From: Rhodovulum sp. ES.010
Lineage (GTDB): Bacteria > Pseudomonadota > Alphaproteobacteria > Rhodobacterales > Rhodobacteraceae
Reading direction: 5' to 3'
Assembly: GCF_900142935.1 (NCBI RefSeq)
Contig: NZ_FSRS01000001.1
Span: forward strand, 878,001 to 942,000
DNA length: 64,000 nucleotides
How positions within the stretch are numbered: the stretch's first letter is position 1; the number at the start of each line of letters is the position of its first letter. Position numbers and translations under genes: made by a program. Shown piece by piece: positions 1-8,035 of this stretch. The notes below the pieces were generated by a model. The model ran no database searches. It was not told the DNA's origin and worked only from the letters and a program-made list of their open reading frames with translations.

Positions 1-1
1 C

Positions 2-157
2 GAGGCAGACCGGATCGTGGCGCGCCATGCCTCGCGCAAGGACCGGGCGGGGCGGTTCGTCAACGATCGGGCGCCGCGCCCCCGCCGGGAGGATGCGCGG
101 CAACTGCGCCTCGATCTGGGCGACAGCCAGGCCGAGGACGGCAAGCACACCCGCTGA
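2..157 (+). CDS. C-terminal end of an unidentified protein (cut by window edge)
   Basis: The only open frame entering from the left edge reads 51 codons to a TGA at 155-157. The tail is strongly basic and proline/arginine rich, then ends with RQLRLDLGDSQAEDGKHTR. I do not recognise a family from this tail. Codon use is high GC and similar to the neighbours, so the frame is probably a real 3' end. The next gene is convergent, so nothing can be inferred from operon context. Confidence 0.4.
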   Translation, partial: EADRIVARHASRKDRAGRFVNDRAPRPRREDARQLRLDLGDSQAEDGKHTR

Positions 158-222
158 CCGTGCCGCGCGCCAGGGCCTCAACCGGATGGGGCGTGGTAGG
201 TGACGGCCGGTAACGCGGTGCC

Positions 223-1323
223 TCAGGCGGCCCGCTCGTGGCCCGGCGCGGGGAACACGAAGCAGCGGTCGCGCCGGATCATCAGCCACATCGGCGTGCC
301 GGGCTTCGGCAGGAACACCGCCGGCACCGTCGCCTTGAGGCGCGTGCCGTCGTAGTCCATGCGGAACTCCACCAGGCTTTCCGATCCCATGAACCGGGCG
401 CGCTCCACCACCGCGCGGGCGGCCACGCCGTCCTCGGGCGTGGGGTTCGGCCCCCGCCCGTTGCGGTCGAAGTCGATCTTGACGTGCTGGGGCCGGATGA
501 TGATCTCCACCTCCGAGCCGTCGGGCATCGCCGGCGTCAGGAACTGGCCGAACGCGGTTTCGGTCAGCAGGTTCTGCACCTTGCCCCGGATCACGTTGAT
601 ATCGCTGAAGAACGCCGCCGCCGCCCGGTCCACCGGCGCGTTGTAGACGTTGTAGGGCGCGCCCTGCTGCACGATCCGCCCGCCGCGCATCAGCGCGATC
701 TCGTCGGCCATGCGCATCGCCTCGTCAGGCTCGTGGGTGACCAGAAGGACCGCGGTGCCTTCGTCTTTCAGAACTGCCAGCGTTTCGTCGCGGATCTCGT
801 CGCGCAGCCGGTTGTCGAGGCCGGAGAACGGCTCGTCCATCAGCATGATCTTGGGCCGGGGCGCCAGCGCCCGCGCCAACGCCACCCGCTGCTGCTCCCC
901 CCCCGACAACTGGTGCGGATAGTCGTCGATGAAGCGCAAGAGTTCCACCCGCAGCAGCAGTTCCTCCACGCGCCGGCGCTTGGCGCCCCGCGCGCCGGTC
1001 AGACCGAAGGCCACGTTCTCGGCCACGGTCAGATGCGGGAACAGGGCGAAATCCTGGAACATCAGCCCCACTGCGCGCCGTTCCGGCGGTACGCGGAAAA
1101 GCGTGTCGCAGATCAGTTCGCCGTCGATGAAGATGCGCCCCTCGTCCTGCATGTCGACGCCGGCGATGATCCGCAGCGTCGTGGACTTGCCGCAGCCCGA
1201 AGGTCCCAGCAGGCAGGTCACCTGCCCCGGCATCACCGTGAGCGACACGTCGTCCACCACCCGGCGGCCGCCGAAGGCACGGGAGATGTTCTGGATCTCC
1301 AGACGGGGGATCGGGGTGCTCAA
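223..1323 (-). CDS. FbpC-like ABC transporter ATP-binding protein (Fe3+/polyamine class)
   Basis: A 366-residue cytoplasmic ATPase that would energise import through a permease not present in the window. Visible motifs: Walker A GPSGCGKST at 40-48, Q-loop FQDFALFPHL at 89-98, signature LSGGEQQR at 139-146, Walker B IMLMDEP at 159-165 and switch His197. The C-terminal third looks like the TOBE-type domain of the FbpC/PotA group (RPQHVKID near 275). In the family these subunits serve ferric iron, spermidine or sulfate importers; substrate cannot be decided here, although the VLLVTHEPDEA stretch and length fit the iron(III) branch best. The start is a TTG at 1321-1323 with GAGG six to seven bases upstream; no in-frame ATG lies nearby. 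An inverted repeat sits about 20 bp upstream of the start. The permease and binding-protein genes are missing on the visible side, so this may be the last gene of an operon or an orphan. Confidence 0.85.
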   Translation of the reverse strand: MSTPIPRLEIQNISRAFGGRRVVDDVSLTVMPGQVTCLLGPSGCGKSTTLRIIAGVDMQDEGRIFIDGELICDTLFRVPPERRAVGLMFQDFALFPHLTVAENVAFGLTGARGAKRRRVEELLLRVELLRFIDDYPHQLSGGEQQRVALARALAPRPKIMLMDEPFSGLDNRLRDEIRDETLAVLKDEGTAVLLVTHEPDEAMRMADEIALMRGGRIVQQGAPYNVYNAPVDRAAAAFFSDINVIRGKVQNLLTETAFGQFLTPAMPDGSEVEIIIRPQHVKIDFDRNGRGPNPTPEDGVAARAVVERARFMGSESLVEFRMDYDGTRLKATVPAVFLPKPGTPMWLMIRRDRCFVFPAPGHERAA

Positions 1324-1342
1324 GACTGCCTCGCGCGCGATT

Positions 1343-1361
1343 TCCGATGGAAACTATCGGA
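1343..1361. promoter_or_regulatory. Inverted repeat TCCGAT-N7-ATCGGA upstream of the ABC ATPase gene
   Basis: A perfect 6-bp inverted repeat with a 7-bp spacer lies about 20 bp ahead of the TTG start at 1323. The position suits an operator over the promoter or leader. It does not match a consensus I can name (not a Fur/Mur or Irr box). Part of the same sequence, atcggatttcc at 1356-1366, recurs exactly at 4422-4432. Confidence 0.4.
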
Positions 1362-1463
1362 TTTCCCCCGCAGATAGCAACGCCGCGGAACGGTCGCAAG
1401 GCACGCCTGCGGCGGTCCTGCCGCAAGGTCGGGCACCTGCCCGGAAACACGGCTACGACCGGG

Positions 1464-2054
1464 TCAGCCGCCGCAATAGGGCTGGGCGCGGGTCCAGGCG
1501 GCGATCTCGGCGCGTTTCGAGGCCACGGTCATCGGCCCCCAGTCGGCCGCCACGCCGCCCCCGCCCGCGGCCACCACCCCGTCGCGGGGGACGGTGCGCG
1601 CCGCGATCCGGATCGCGCATCCAATGTTGGCCGCGCCATCCTTCAGCGCCTCGCCGCTTTGCGCCGCGCAGCCATATCCCCGTGCGGTCGCCGGGGCGAT
1701 CTGCATCAGCCCGAACCAGCGCCCGCCGCCGCCGACGGCCTCGGGGTTCCAGGTGCTTTCGTGCTTTGCGAGGGCCGAGAACAGCCCCGCCCAGAAAGCC
1801 CGCCGTTGCCGCAGGTCGGCCTGCGCATAGGTCGGGCACCAGTTCGCGATATCGGCCGGCACCGTCTCGGCGAGCGGTGCGCCCTGGGCGCGCAGCGCGG
1901 CCAGGCTCGCCTCGGTCCAGCGCGGCGCCTCGGGCCTGTGGTCCCAGCGCATCGTGGGAAGCCCGGAGGTGCTGATCTGGGCGCGCCCGGGCGGCTCGGC
2001 ATGGCTGCAGCCCATCGGCAGCGCGAGGACCAGGGCAAGGAGGGCAAACCGCAT
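1464..2054 (-). CDS. Lytic transglycosylase (SLT fold), probable lipoprotein
   Basis: A 196-residue exported protein predicted to cleave the MurNAc-GlcNAc bond in peptidoglycan. The chosen ATG at 2052-2054 gives a signal sequence MRFALLALVLALPMGCSH; the Cys at 16 could be a lipidation site, although the lipobox is not canonical (LPMGC). A longer frame exists upstream but adds a non-signal leader. The SLT domain is clear: catalytic Glu99 in AKHESTWNP, GLMQI at 115-119, and the family's AAxNIGCAIR-like stretch near 147. Two further cysteines near 73 and 130 could form a disulfide in the periplasm. It follows the PfpI-family gene on the same strand, with a 9-bp stem hairpin between them. Confidence 0.82.
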   Translation of the reverse strand: MRFALLALVLALPMGCSHAEPPGRAQISTSGLPTMRWDHRPEAPRWTEASLAALRAQGAPLAETVPADIANWCPTYAQADLRQRRAFWAGLFSALAKHESTWNPEAVGGGGRWFGLMQIAPATARGYGCAAQSGEALKDGAANIGCAIRIAARTVPRDGVVAAGGGGVAADWGPMTVASKRAEIAAWTRAQPYCGG

Positions 2055-2109
2055 CGACCGACCGCAAGAAGCGCCGGGCACAGGACCCGGCGCACACTTA
2101 TCGCCGATG

Positions 2110-2137
2110 CCGGGCCGGACGGGCAAGCCCGGCCCGG
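2110..2137 (-). terminator. GC-rich hairpin between the PfpI gene and the transglycosylase gene
   Basis: CCGGGCCGG at 2110-2118 and CCGGCCCGG at 2129-2137 form a perfect 9-bp stem with a 10-base loop just after the PfpI-family stop codon. No U-run follows, so it may be a processing or attenuation structure rather than a strong intrinsic terminator. Confidence 0.4.
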
Positions 2138-2156
2138 CCGGTTGGCAAGGCTCCGC

Positions 2157-2717
2157 CTACGCGGCGCGGCGGGAGTGTTTTCCTTCCTCGACCTCCTCGA
2201 CGATCTTGCCGACGAAGGCCGGCAGGTCGCCGGGGTTGCGGCTCGTGATAATGCCGTTGTCGATGGCGATCTCCCGATCGACCCAATCGGCGCCGGCATT
2301 CTTCAGGTCGGTCTTGATCGAGGGATAAGAGGTCATCTCGCGCCCCTTCACCACATCGGCCTCAACCAGCATCCAGGGTCCGTGGCAGATCGCGGCGACG
2401 ATGCGGCCCTGGTCGACGAAATCCTTCACCAGCTGCACGGCCTCCGGCTTCGTGCGGAGGATGTCGGGGTTGATCTGCCCGCCGGGCAGGACGAGTCCGT
2501 CATAGTCCTCGGCCCGGACGTCCTTGAGGTCCTTGTCGGCCTCGACCTTGTTGCCCCAATTCGCCTTGTCCCAGCCGGTGATCGCCGCGCCGCCCGGCGT
2601 GGCGACATGCACGGTGGCGCCCTTCTCGCGCAGATCGTGCAGCGGGGTTTCGAGTTCGGATTGCTCGAACCCGTCGGTCGCGAGGATCAGGATGCGCGTG
2701 TCGGTGATCTTCGGCAT
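2157..2717 (-). CDS. DJ-1/PfpI superfamily protein (YhbO/PfpI-like, protease or deglycase)
   Basis: A 186-residue cytoplasmic protein of the class I glutamine amidotransferase fold. It carries the nucleophile elbow AAICHGPW with Cys111-His112 and the conserved Glu18 in DGFEQSEL, as in PfpI, YhbO and YajL relatives. Members have been described as intracellular proteases, chaperones or deglycases acting on methylglyoxal-damaged molecules; the exact activity is disputed, and the sequence does not settle it. The length matches the PfpI subgroup. A good ribosome site (AAGGAG-like) precedes the ATG at 2717. It is divergent from gatB, with 159 bp between the starts. Confidence 0.85.
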   Translation of the reverse strand: MPKITDTRILILATDGFEQSELETPLHDLREKGATVHVATPGGAAITGWDKANWGNKVEADKDLKDVRAEDYDGLVLPGGQINPDILRTKPEAVQLVKDFVDQGRIVAAICHGPWMLVEADVVKGREMTSYPSIKTDLKNAGADWVDREIAIDNGIITSRNPGDLPAFVGKIVEEVEEGKHSRRAA

Positions 2718-2876
2718 GACGATCTCCTTTCATGTGATGACTGTCTCCATGGTCCAACGGCCCGGCCGCGCCCGCGTTCCCGTGCCGCGATCCCGATCGC
2801 GTGAGGCCCCGCCGGGTCTTGCCCCGGCCCCGGGCCTCGCCTAGAACCCGGTCCAGCCCGCCGAGGAGACTGCCCC

Positions 2877-4388
2877 ATGCTTGACCTGACCTTCGAGCCC
2901 CCGAAACCCAAGCTGATCGCCGGCGCCAAGGCCGATTGGGAACTGGTAATCGGGCTGGAGGTGCATGCCCAGGTCGCGTCGAAGGCCAAGCTGTTTTCCG
3001 GCGCCTCGACCGCGTTCGGCGCCGAGCCCAATTCCAACGTGGCCTTCGTGGACGCGGCGATGCCCGGCATGCTGCCGGTGATCAACGAGGTCTGCGTGGC
3101 CCAGGCGGTCAGGACGGGCCTGGGGCTCAAGGCCGCGATCAACCTGAAATCGGCCTTCGACCGCAAGAACTACTTCTACCCCGACCTCCCGCAGGGCTAC
3201 CAGATTTCCCAGCTTTATCATCCGATTGTCGGCGAGGGCGAGGTGCTGGTCGACATGGCGCCGGGTGTCGCGCGGCTGGTGCGGATCGAGCGTATCCATA
3301 TCGAGCAGGACGCCGGGAAGAGCATCCACGACATGGACCCGACCATGTCCTTCGTGGACCTCAACCGCACCGGTGTGGCGCTGATGGAGATCGTCTCGCG
3401 CCCCGACATCCGCGGGCCGGAAGAGGCCGCCGCCTATGTCGGCAAGCTGCGCCAGATCATGCGGTACCTGGGCACCTGCGACGGCAACATGCAGAACGGC
3501 AACCTGCGCGCCGACGTGAACGTGTCGGTCTGCGAACCGGGCGCGTATGAGAAGTACCGCGAGACAGGCGACCATTCGGTGCTGGGAACCCGCTGCGAAA
3601 TCAAGAACATGAACTCGATGCGCTTCATTCAGCAGGCCATCGAGTACGAGGCGCGGCGCCAGATCGCCATCGTCGAGGATGGCGGCCAGGTGGTGCAGGA
3701 AACCCGGCTTTACGACCCGGACAAGGGCGAAACCCGCTCCATGCGGTCGAAGGAAGAGGCGCATGACTACCGCTACTTCCCTTGCCCCGACCTGCTGCCG
3801 CTGGAGATCGAACAGGGCTGGGTGGACGATATCAAGGCCAGCCTGCCCGAGCTGCCGGATGAGAAAAAGGCCCGCTTCGTCAATGACTTCGGCCTGACAG
3901 AATACGACGCCTCCGTGCTGACCGCCGAGGTCGATTCCGCCGCTTATTTTGAGGTGGTGGCCGCGGGGCGGGACGGGAAGATGGCCGCCAATTGGGTCAT
4001 CAACGAACTGTTCGGGCGTCTCAAGAAAGATGACCGGGAGATTACCGACAGCCCGGTGCGGCCGGAACAGCTGGGAAAGATCATCGACCTGATCGCGTCC
4101 GATGCCATTTCCGGCAAGATTGCCAAGGACTTGTTCGAGGTTGTTTATGTGGAGGGCGGCGACCCGGAAGAGATCGTCGAGGCCCGTGGCATGAAACAGG
4201 TCACCGATACCGGGGAAATCGAGAAGGTCGTGGACGAGATCATCGCCGCCAACCCCGCGCAGGTGGAAAAAGCCCAGCAAAACCCGAAACTTGCGGGCTG
4301 GTTCGTGGGCCAGGTGATGAAGGCCACCGGCGGCAAGGCCAACCCCAAGGCGGTGAACGAGATCGTCGCGGGGAAGCTGGGCGGTTAA
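2877..4388 (+). CDS. gatB: Asp-tRNA(Asn)/Glu-tRNA(Gln) amidotransferase subunit B
   Basis: GatB is the tRNA-binding kinase-like subunit of GatCAB, which converts misacylated Glu-tRNA(Gln) and/or Asp-tRNA(Asn) to the cognate amidated form. The 503-residue length fits the family. Typical segments are present: [11 protein letters not shown] near 22-32, the [12 protein letters not shown] block around 100-112, RKNYFYPD, and the C-terminal GatB/YqeY tail rich in basic and helical residues ending in [11 protein letters not shown]. The ATG has a GAGGAGA-type ribosome site (gccgaggagactgcccc). Subunits A and C are not in the window; in Rhodobacteraceae gatCA is usually elsewhere, so this is not odd. 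Confidence 0.97.
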   Translation: MLDLTFEPPKPKLIAGAKADWELVIGLEVHAQVASKAKLFSGASTAFGAEPNSNVAFVDAAMPGMLPVINEVCVAQAVRTGLGLKAAINLKSAFDRKNYFYPDLPQGYQISQLYHPIVGEGEVLVDMAPGVARLVRIERIHIEQDAGKSIHDMDPTMSFVDLNRTGVALMEIVSRPDIRGPEEAAAYVGKLRQIMRYLGTCDGNMQNGNLRADVNVSVCEPGAYEKYRETGDHSVLGTRCEIKNMNSMRFIQQAIEYEARRQIAIVEDGGQVVQETRLYDPDKGETRSMRSKEEAHDYRYFPCPDLLPLEIEQGWVDDIKASLPELPDEKKARFVNDFGLTEYDASVLTAEVDSAAYFEVVAAGRDGKMAANWVINELFGRLKKDDREITDSPVRPEQLGKIIDLIASDAISGKIAKDLFEVVYVEGGDPEEIVEARGMKQVTDTGEIEKVVDEIIAANPAQVEKAQQNPKLAGWFVGQVMKATGGKANPKAVNEIVAGKLGG

Positions 4389-4393
4389 CCTTT

Positions 4394-4410
4394 CCGGCCC
4401 GCTCGGCCGG
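4394..4410 (+). terminator. Short hairpin just after gatB
   Basis: CCGGCC and GGCCGG form a 6-bp stem with a 5-base loop six bases after the gatB stop. No U-run follows, so termination is only a possibility. Confidence 0.3.
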
Positions 4411-4417
4411 ATCGGAA

Positions 4418-4461
4418 TTCCATCGGATTTCCATCGGACTTCCATCGGACTTTTGTCGGAC
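4418..4461. repeat. 11-bp tandem repeat, about four units
   Basis: Units of the form TTCCATCGGAC/T occupy 4418-4428, 4429-4439 and 4440-4450, followed by a degenerate unit TTTTGTCGGAC at 4451-4461. The array lies between gatB and the 638-residue gene, about 72 bp before that gene's ATG. One turn of B-DNA per unit would place repeated protein-binding faces on the same side of the helix, so an iteron-like operator is plausible; slipped-strand variation is the other possibility. Confidence 0.75.
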
Positions 4462-4532
4462 CCGCGGCTTGATCGGCGGGGCGGGGCCGGCCTAGGCTCG
4501 GCCCATAGACGTGTCGATTTGGGCCGCGCCGC

Positions 4533-6449
4533 ATGTCCGACCCCCTCAGGAACGGGATCAAGCTGATCGTCGCGATCGGCGGGTTCGCGGCGAAGCCCGG
4601 CGTCCTGAGCGGGCTGAAGGCGGGCGGCGACGTCCACGACATCGCGCGCAAGATGCTGGCCAAGGCGCCGCCGGGGCTGATGACGATGGCCGATACCCTG
4701 ACCGCCGAGGCCGAAGCCACCTTCAGGGCCATGGCGCACGAACTCCCGCCCGAGGCGCCAGTGCTCTTCGAGCAGATGGTGGAGGTCGCCCTGCCCGACC
4801 CGCGACGCATCGTGACGGACGCGATGGACGCCGAGCGGATCGTGGCGGGCATGCTCGCCCGGCATACCGAGATCGAACACACCCGCGCCCCGATGCCCCG
4901 ACTGTTCCGGGCCATCGTCGCGCCGGCCTTCCGCAGACTGCTGGACAACCGCAGCTTCGCCGACGAACTGACCCCGGCCTTCATGGCCGAGGTGCTGGGC
5001 GACCTGGACGACCTCAAGACCGGACAGGCGACCCAGACCGAGATGCTGGCCGAACTGCTGCGCCGGACGCAGGGCTTTCCCGGCGCGGTGGCGCAGGCCG
5101 AGGCGCTGACGCTGGACGACCTCAAGACCCTCGCGGCGGCCTTCGGCGAGACGTCATTGAATACCAAGCCGGACCTGCTGGACTTCCTGACCAAGAAGGC
5201 CGCGGAATACGGGGAGTACCGCGCGCAGATCGACGCGCTGGACGAACGCGTGGCGGCGATTTCGAACCTGAAGGGGGCGGCGCAGGACGCGGCGGAACGG
5301 CTGGATTTCGAGGAGGTGGAAAACCTGCTCTCCCGCGTCGATCAGGTGGAAACCGAGATCGCCGCCGAGACCAAGGAAGCGCGCGCGCGGAACGCGCTGA
5401 TGCGCGGGCGGGTGGAGGACGCCTACCGGATGCTGTCGAGTGCCGCCGACAGTTTCTCTTCGGTCGATCCGCTGGAACCGGCGCGGCGGCGCATTTTGAA
5501 ATACAGCGACCTGCTTCAACAGCATGGCGAACGTTTTCCCGGGCGTGCCAATCACTTCCTGATAACAATGATCGAACATGCGCTTTCGGACGCCTTACGG
5601 TCATCCGAACCCGTTACATTCGGGCAAGGAAAGCACTTCATTGCCTGCGCTTGCGGAGCAATCGCCACAAGGGCGCGCGAACCAGAAATGCGAAGCCTTT
5701 TCCCGAGAGCAATCAAAGAGTTTCGATCTGCACTGGAGATTTTTGAAGAGCAACAGCATGCCGGCCAATATTTCAATGACCTGACCAATCTCGGCAGAGC
5801 GCTTCATGATTTCGGCGACAGAACTCCGGAAGTGGCTGGCGAAAACCTACTGTGCGATTCAATTGTCGTCGGTCGCGAGGCCGTCGGCTTTTACGAGCAA
5901 CACGAGGAGTTTGCCCGGACGATCCCTAACAAGCTCTTCGGCGCCAAACTAAGCTTGGCGAGTTCGCTCCGCACGTTGGGTGGGAGACTTCCGAGGGAGT
6001 TGGGGATGCCTCTTCTGGAAGAGGCAAGATGGCATCTCGAACACAGTCAGGCGCGCTTGTCCACGGACGACGAACCGCGCCTCTGGGCCTGGGCAACCGG
6101 AGGCTTGTCTTCTGTACTTTCCGACCTGGCCGCAAGAACCCCAGGCAACGCTGGAAAAGCGCTTTTCAAGGCCGCTTTCGATTATCGAACACGTGTCCAG
6201 TCCGTGTTCACCAAAGACGCGTACCCGATCGAGTGGGCCAAGTCCCATGCGAATCTTGCACTTCTGGAAGAAGAATGGGCGGCGCATGACAGCACCGTTG
6301 ATCCGCAGCCACATCTGAAGAACGCGCTGAAACACATTGCTGCCGCACTCACGGTCTTTGGCCCGGAGCACACGCCATACCATTTCAGACGGGAGGTTGC
6401 CGACCGCGACCGCATCGCCGCAAAGCTGACCGCGCTCGACACGGCGTGA
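4533..6449 (+). CDS. Unknown 638-residue protein with C-terminal TPR-like helices and a split base composition
   Basis: Not recognised as a named family. The N-terminal half (about 1-300) is alpha-helical: an Ala/Gly-rich start, a block LFRAIVAPAFRRLLDNRSFADELTPAF near 125-152, and a Glu-rich coiled-coil-like stretch at about 235-300. The C-terminal half (about 310-638) has helix pairs resembling tetratricopeptide repeats, ending in KNALKHIAAALTVFGPEHTPYHFRR, a tail style seen in TPR regions of bacterial STAND- and CHAT-linked proteins. No signal peptide, transmembrane segment or Walker motif is evident. Composition shifts inside the gene: 4981-5040 has 41 G/C of 60, while 5701-5760 has 27 of 60. 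This suggests the C-terminal part was acquired or exchanged separately. It stands alone between gatB and a DUF4177 gene and is preceded by the 11-bp repeat array. A sensor/effector or defence role is only an inference. Confidence 0.8.
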   Translation: MSDPLRNGIKLIVAIGGFAAKPGVLSGLKAGGDVHDIARKMLAKAPPGLMTMADTLTAEAEATFRAMAHELPPEAPVLFEQMVEVALPDPRRIVTDAMDAERIVAGMLARHTEIEHTRAPMPRLFRAIVAPAFRRLLDNRSFADELTPAFMAEVLGDLDDLKTGQATQTEMLAELLRRTQGFPGAVAQAEALTLDDLKTLAAAFGETSLNTKPDLLDFLTKKAAEYGEYRAQIDALDERVAAISNLKGAAQDAAERLDFEEVENLLSRVDQVETEIAAETKEARARNALMRGRVEDAYRMLSSAADSFSSVDPLEPARRRILKYSDLLQQHGERFPGRANHFLITMIEHALSDALRSSEPVTFGQGKHFIACACGAIATRAREPEMRSLFPRAIKEFRSALEIFEEQQHAGQYFNDLTNLGRALHDFGDRTPEVAGENLLCDSIVVGREAVGFYEQHEEFARTIPNKLFGAKLSLASSLRTLGGRLPRELGMPLLEEARWHLEHSQARLSTDDEPRLWAWATGGLSSVLSDLAARTPGNAGKALFKAAFDYRTRVQSVFTKDAYPIEWAKSHANLALLEEEWAAHDSTVDPQPHLKNALKHIAAALTVFGPEHTPYHFRREVADRDRIAAKLTALDTA

Positions 6450-6505
6450 TGGGCGTTGGCGGGCGAATCGGCTAGGACTTTCCCGAGATCAGCGGGATCG
6501 CGGAC

Positions 6506-6913
6506 ATGGCGTTTGAATACAGGGTGCTGCCCGCCCCCGCGCGGGGGGCGAAGGCGAAGGGGGCGAAGGGAACCGCGGAGCGGTTCGCCGTCGCGCTCGG
6601 CGAGGTCATGAACGCGATGGGCGCCGAGGGCTGGGAATACCTGCGCGCCGAAGCCCTGCCCTGCCTGGAGCGCAAGGGGCTGACCGGCAGCACCGAGGTC
6701 ACGCAGCACGTGCTGGTGTTCCGCCGCGCCCTGCGCGAGGCGACGGCGGAGGCCGGCCCGCCCGAGAGCCCCGAGGCGATCGCCGCCGAGGCCGCCGCCT
6801 CGCTGGAGGCCGAGACCGAGCCGGCCTTTGCCCGCAGCCTGGGCCCGGCGCGGCGCGCGCCCGACGCGCCCCCGCGCCCGGCGCGCCCGCTGGGCCCCGC
6901 CCGCGAGGAGTGA
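6506..6913 (+). CDS. DUF4177-like small protein
   Basis: A 135-residue cytoplasmic protein. The first 75 residues contain the DUF4177 pattern: an FEYRVLPAP strand start, a long helix with ALGEVMNAMGAEGWEYLRAEALP, and a closing strand HVLVFRRAL. Function of the domain is not known. The remaining 60 residues are Ala/Pro/Arg-rich and probably disordered. Its TGA at 6911-6913 directly abuts the stop codon of the convergent bolA gene, with no bases between. Confidence 0.7.
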   Translation: MAFEYRVLPAPARGAKAKGAKGTAERFAVALGEVMNAMGAEGWEYLRAEALPCLERKGLTGSTEVTQHVLVFRRALREATAEAGPPESPEAIAAEAAASLEAETEPAFARSLGPARRAPDAPPRPARPLGPAREE

Positions 6914-7168
6914 TCAGACGAATTTCAGGCTGAGCGCGTGGATGCGGCCGACGAGGTCGGGGCCCAGCGCGCGGTGGACGGCGCGGTGCCGCTCGATCCG
7001 GCTCATGTCGCGGAAGGCGTCGGCCGAGACGGTCACGCGGAAATGCGTCTCGCCCCCCTCGCGCCAGCCCGCATGGCCCCGGTGGCGTTCGCTGTCGTCG
7101 ACGACGTCGAGCCGGTCCGGGGCGAAGCTGTCCTCCAGCCGCGTGCGGATTTCCTCTTGAACGCTCAT
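6914..7168 (-). CDS. bolA: BolA family protein
   Basis: An 84-residue protein with the BolA fold: N-terminal helix SVQEEIRTRLEDSF, conserved SERHRGHAG segment, the RHRAVHRAL helix and the terminal strand IHALSLKFV. BolA proteins pair with monothiol glutaredoxins through a shared [2Fe-2S] cluster and influence iron sensing and envelope stress; His residues in HRGH and AVHR are the usual candidates for cluster ligation. In alphaproteobacteria bolA commonly sits beside a DnaJ-like gene and cobS, as here. It is divergent from the DnaJ-like gene with 76 bp between starts, so the two share a promoter region. Confidence 0.9.
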   Translation of the reverse strand: MSVQEEIRTRLEDSFAPDRLDVVDDSERHRGHAGWREGGETHFRVTVSADAFRDMSRIERHRAVHRALGPDLVGRIHALSLKFV

Positions 7169-7244
7169 TTTTCGCCCTCGCCCCCCTTCATTCTTACGTC
7201 CAAGTGACTAAACTCTCTCGTCCGAGTCGCAAAGGTGGCAGGCC

Positions 7245-7871
7245 ATGACGAAAAACGATCCGTTCGGGTTCGACATTTCCGTCTCCGCGGACAAGAAGCG
7301 GCGTACGCGGGGCCGACGCGGCATGTCGGGGGCGTTCGAGACCTCCCTGCGGGTGTGCGAGCATCCGGGCTGCAACGAGGCGGGGCAGTATCGCGCGCCC
7401 CGCTCGCCCGACCATCTGGACGAGTATCTGTGGTTCTGCAAGGATCATGTGCGCGAATACAACCTCAAGTGGAACTTCTTCTCGGGCGCGACCGAGGAGG
7501 AACTGGAGGCGCAGTTCGACAAGGACCGCGTCTGGGGCCGCGAGACCAAGCCGTTCGCCACCCGCGACGAGCAGCGGGCCTGGGCGCGGCTGGGGGTGGA
7601 CGACCCCCACCAGGTGCTGGGCGAGAACGCGACGCGCAACCCCGGAAAGACCGGCACCACCACCCGCCGCCTGCCGCCGACCGAGCGCAAGGCGCTGGAG
7701 ATCCTCGGCTGCGAGGACAGCTGGTCGAAGGCGGAAATCCGCAAGCAATACAAGTCCCTGGTGAAGGACCTTCACCCGGACATGAACGGCGGCAACCGCG
7801 CCGACGAGGACCGGTTGCAGGAGGTCGTCTGGGCCTGGGACCAGCTCAAGGACAGCCGCAGCTTCCGCTAG
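7245..7871 (+). CDS. C-terminal J-domain (DnaJ-like) protein with possible zinc site
   Basis: A 208-residue protein. The J domain is at the C-terminus (about 147-205) and has the essential HPD motif at 177-179 between helices KAEIRKQYKSLVKDL and DRLQEVVWAWDQL, so it should stimulate an Hsp70 ATPase. The N-terminal 100 residues are distinct: a basic leader (KKRRTRGRRG) and Cys38, Cys43, Cys65 and His68 spaced like a zinc-binding site (CEHPGC, then FCKDH). Location beside bolA and before cobS is widely conserved in Rhodobacteraceae. A role in Fe-S or metal-related chaperoning is an inference from that neighbourhood. Start is the ATG at 7245 after aaaggtgg. Confidence 0.85.
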   Translation: MTKNDPFGFDISVSADKKRRTRGRRGMSGAFETSLRVCEHPGCNEAGQYRAPRSPDHLDEYLWFCKDHVREYNLKWNFFSGATEEELEAQFDKDRVWGRETKPFATRDEQRAWARLGVDDPHQVLGENATRNPGKTGTTTRRLPPTERKALEILGCEDSWSKAEIRKQYKSLVKDLHPDMNGGNRADEDRLQEVVWAWDQLKDSRSFR

Positions 7872-7983
7872 GGCCGCGCCGCCGGCGCGCCCGGTGTTGG
7901 CCGCCCAACCCGGCGGCCTGCATCGCCGCGGGGCGCGCAGGGCCCGCGGGCGCCGGCCATGCGGCCGGTCGTGTCGATGGCGG

Positions 7984-8007
7984 ACCGGCCCCGCGGTCGG
8001 GGCCGGT
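7984..8007. terminator. Bidirectional hairpin between convergent genes
   Basis: ACCGGCCCC at 7984-7992 and GGGGCCGGT at 7999-8007 form a perfect 9-bp stem with a 6-base loop, between the stop codons of the DnaJ-like gene and the convergent DUF1523 gene. Palindromic in both directions; no clear U-run. Confidence 0.5.
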
Positions 8008-8035
8008 CACGCCGCGCGGGGGCCGCGCGGGCGGG

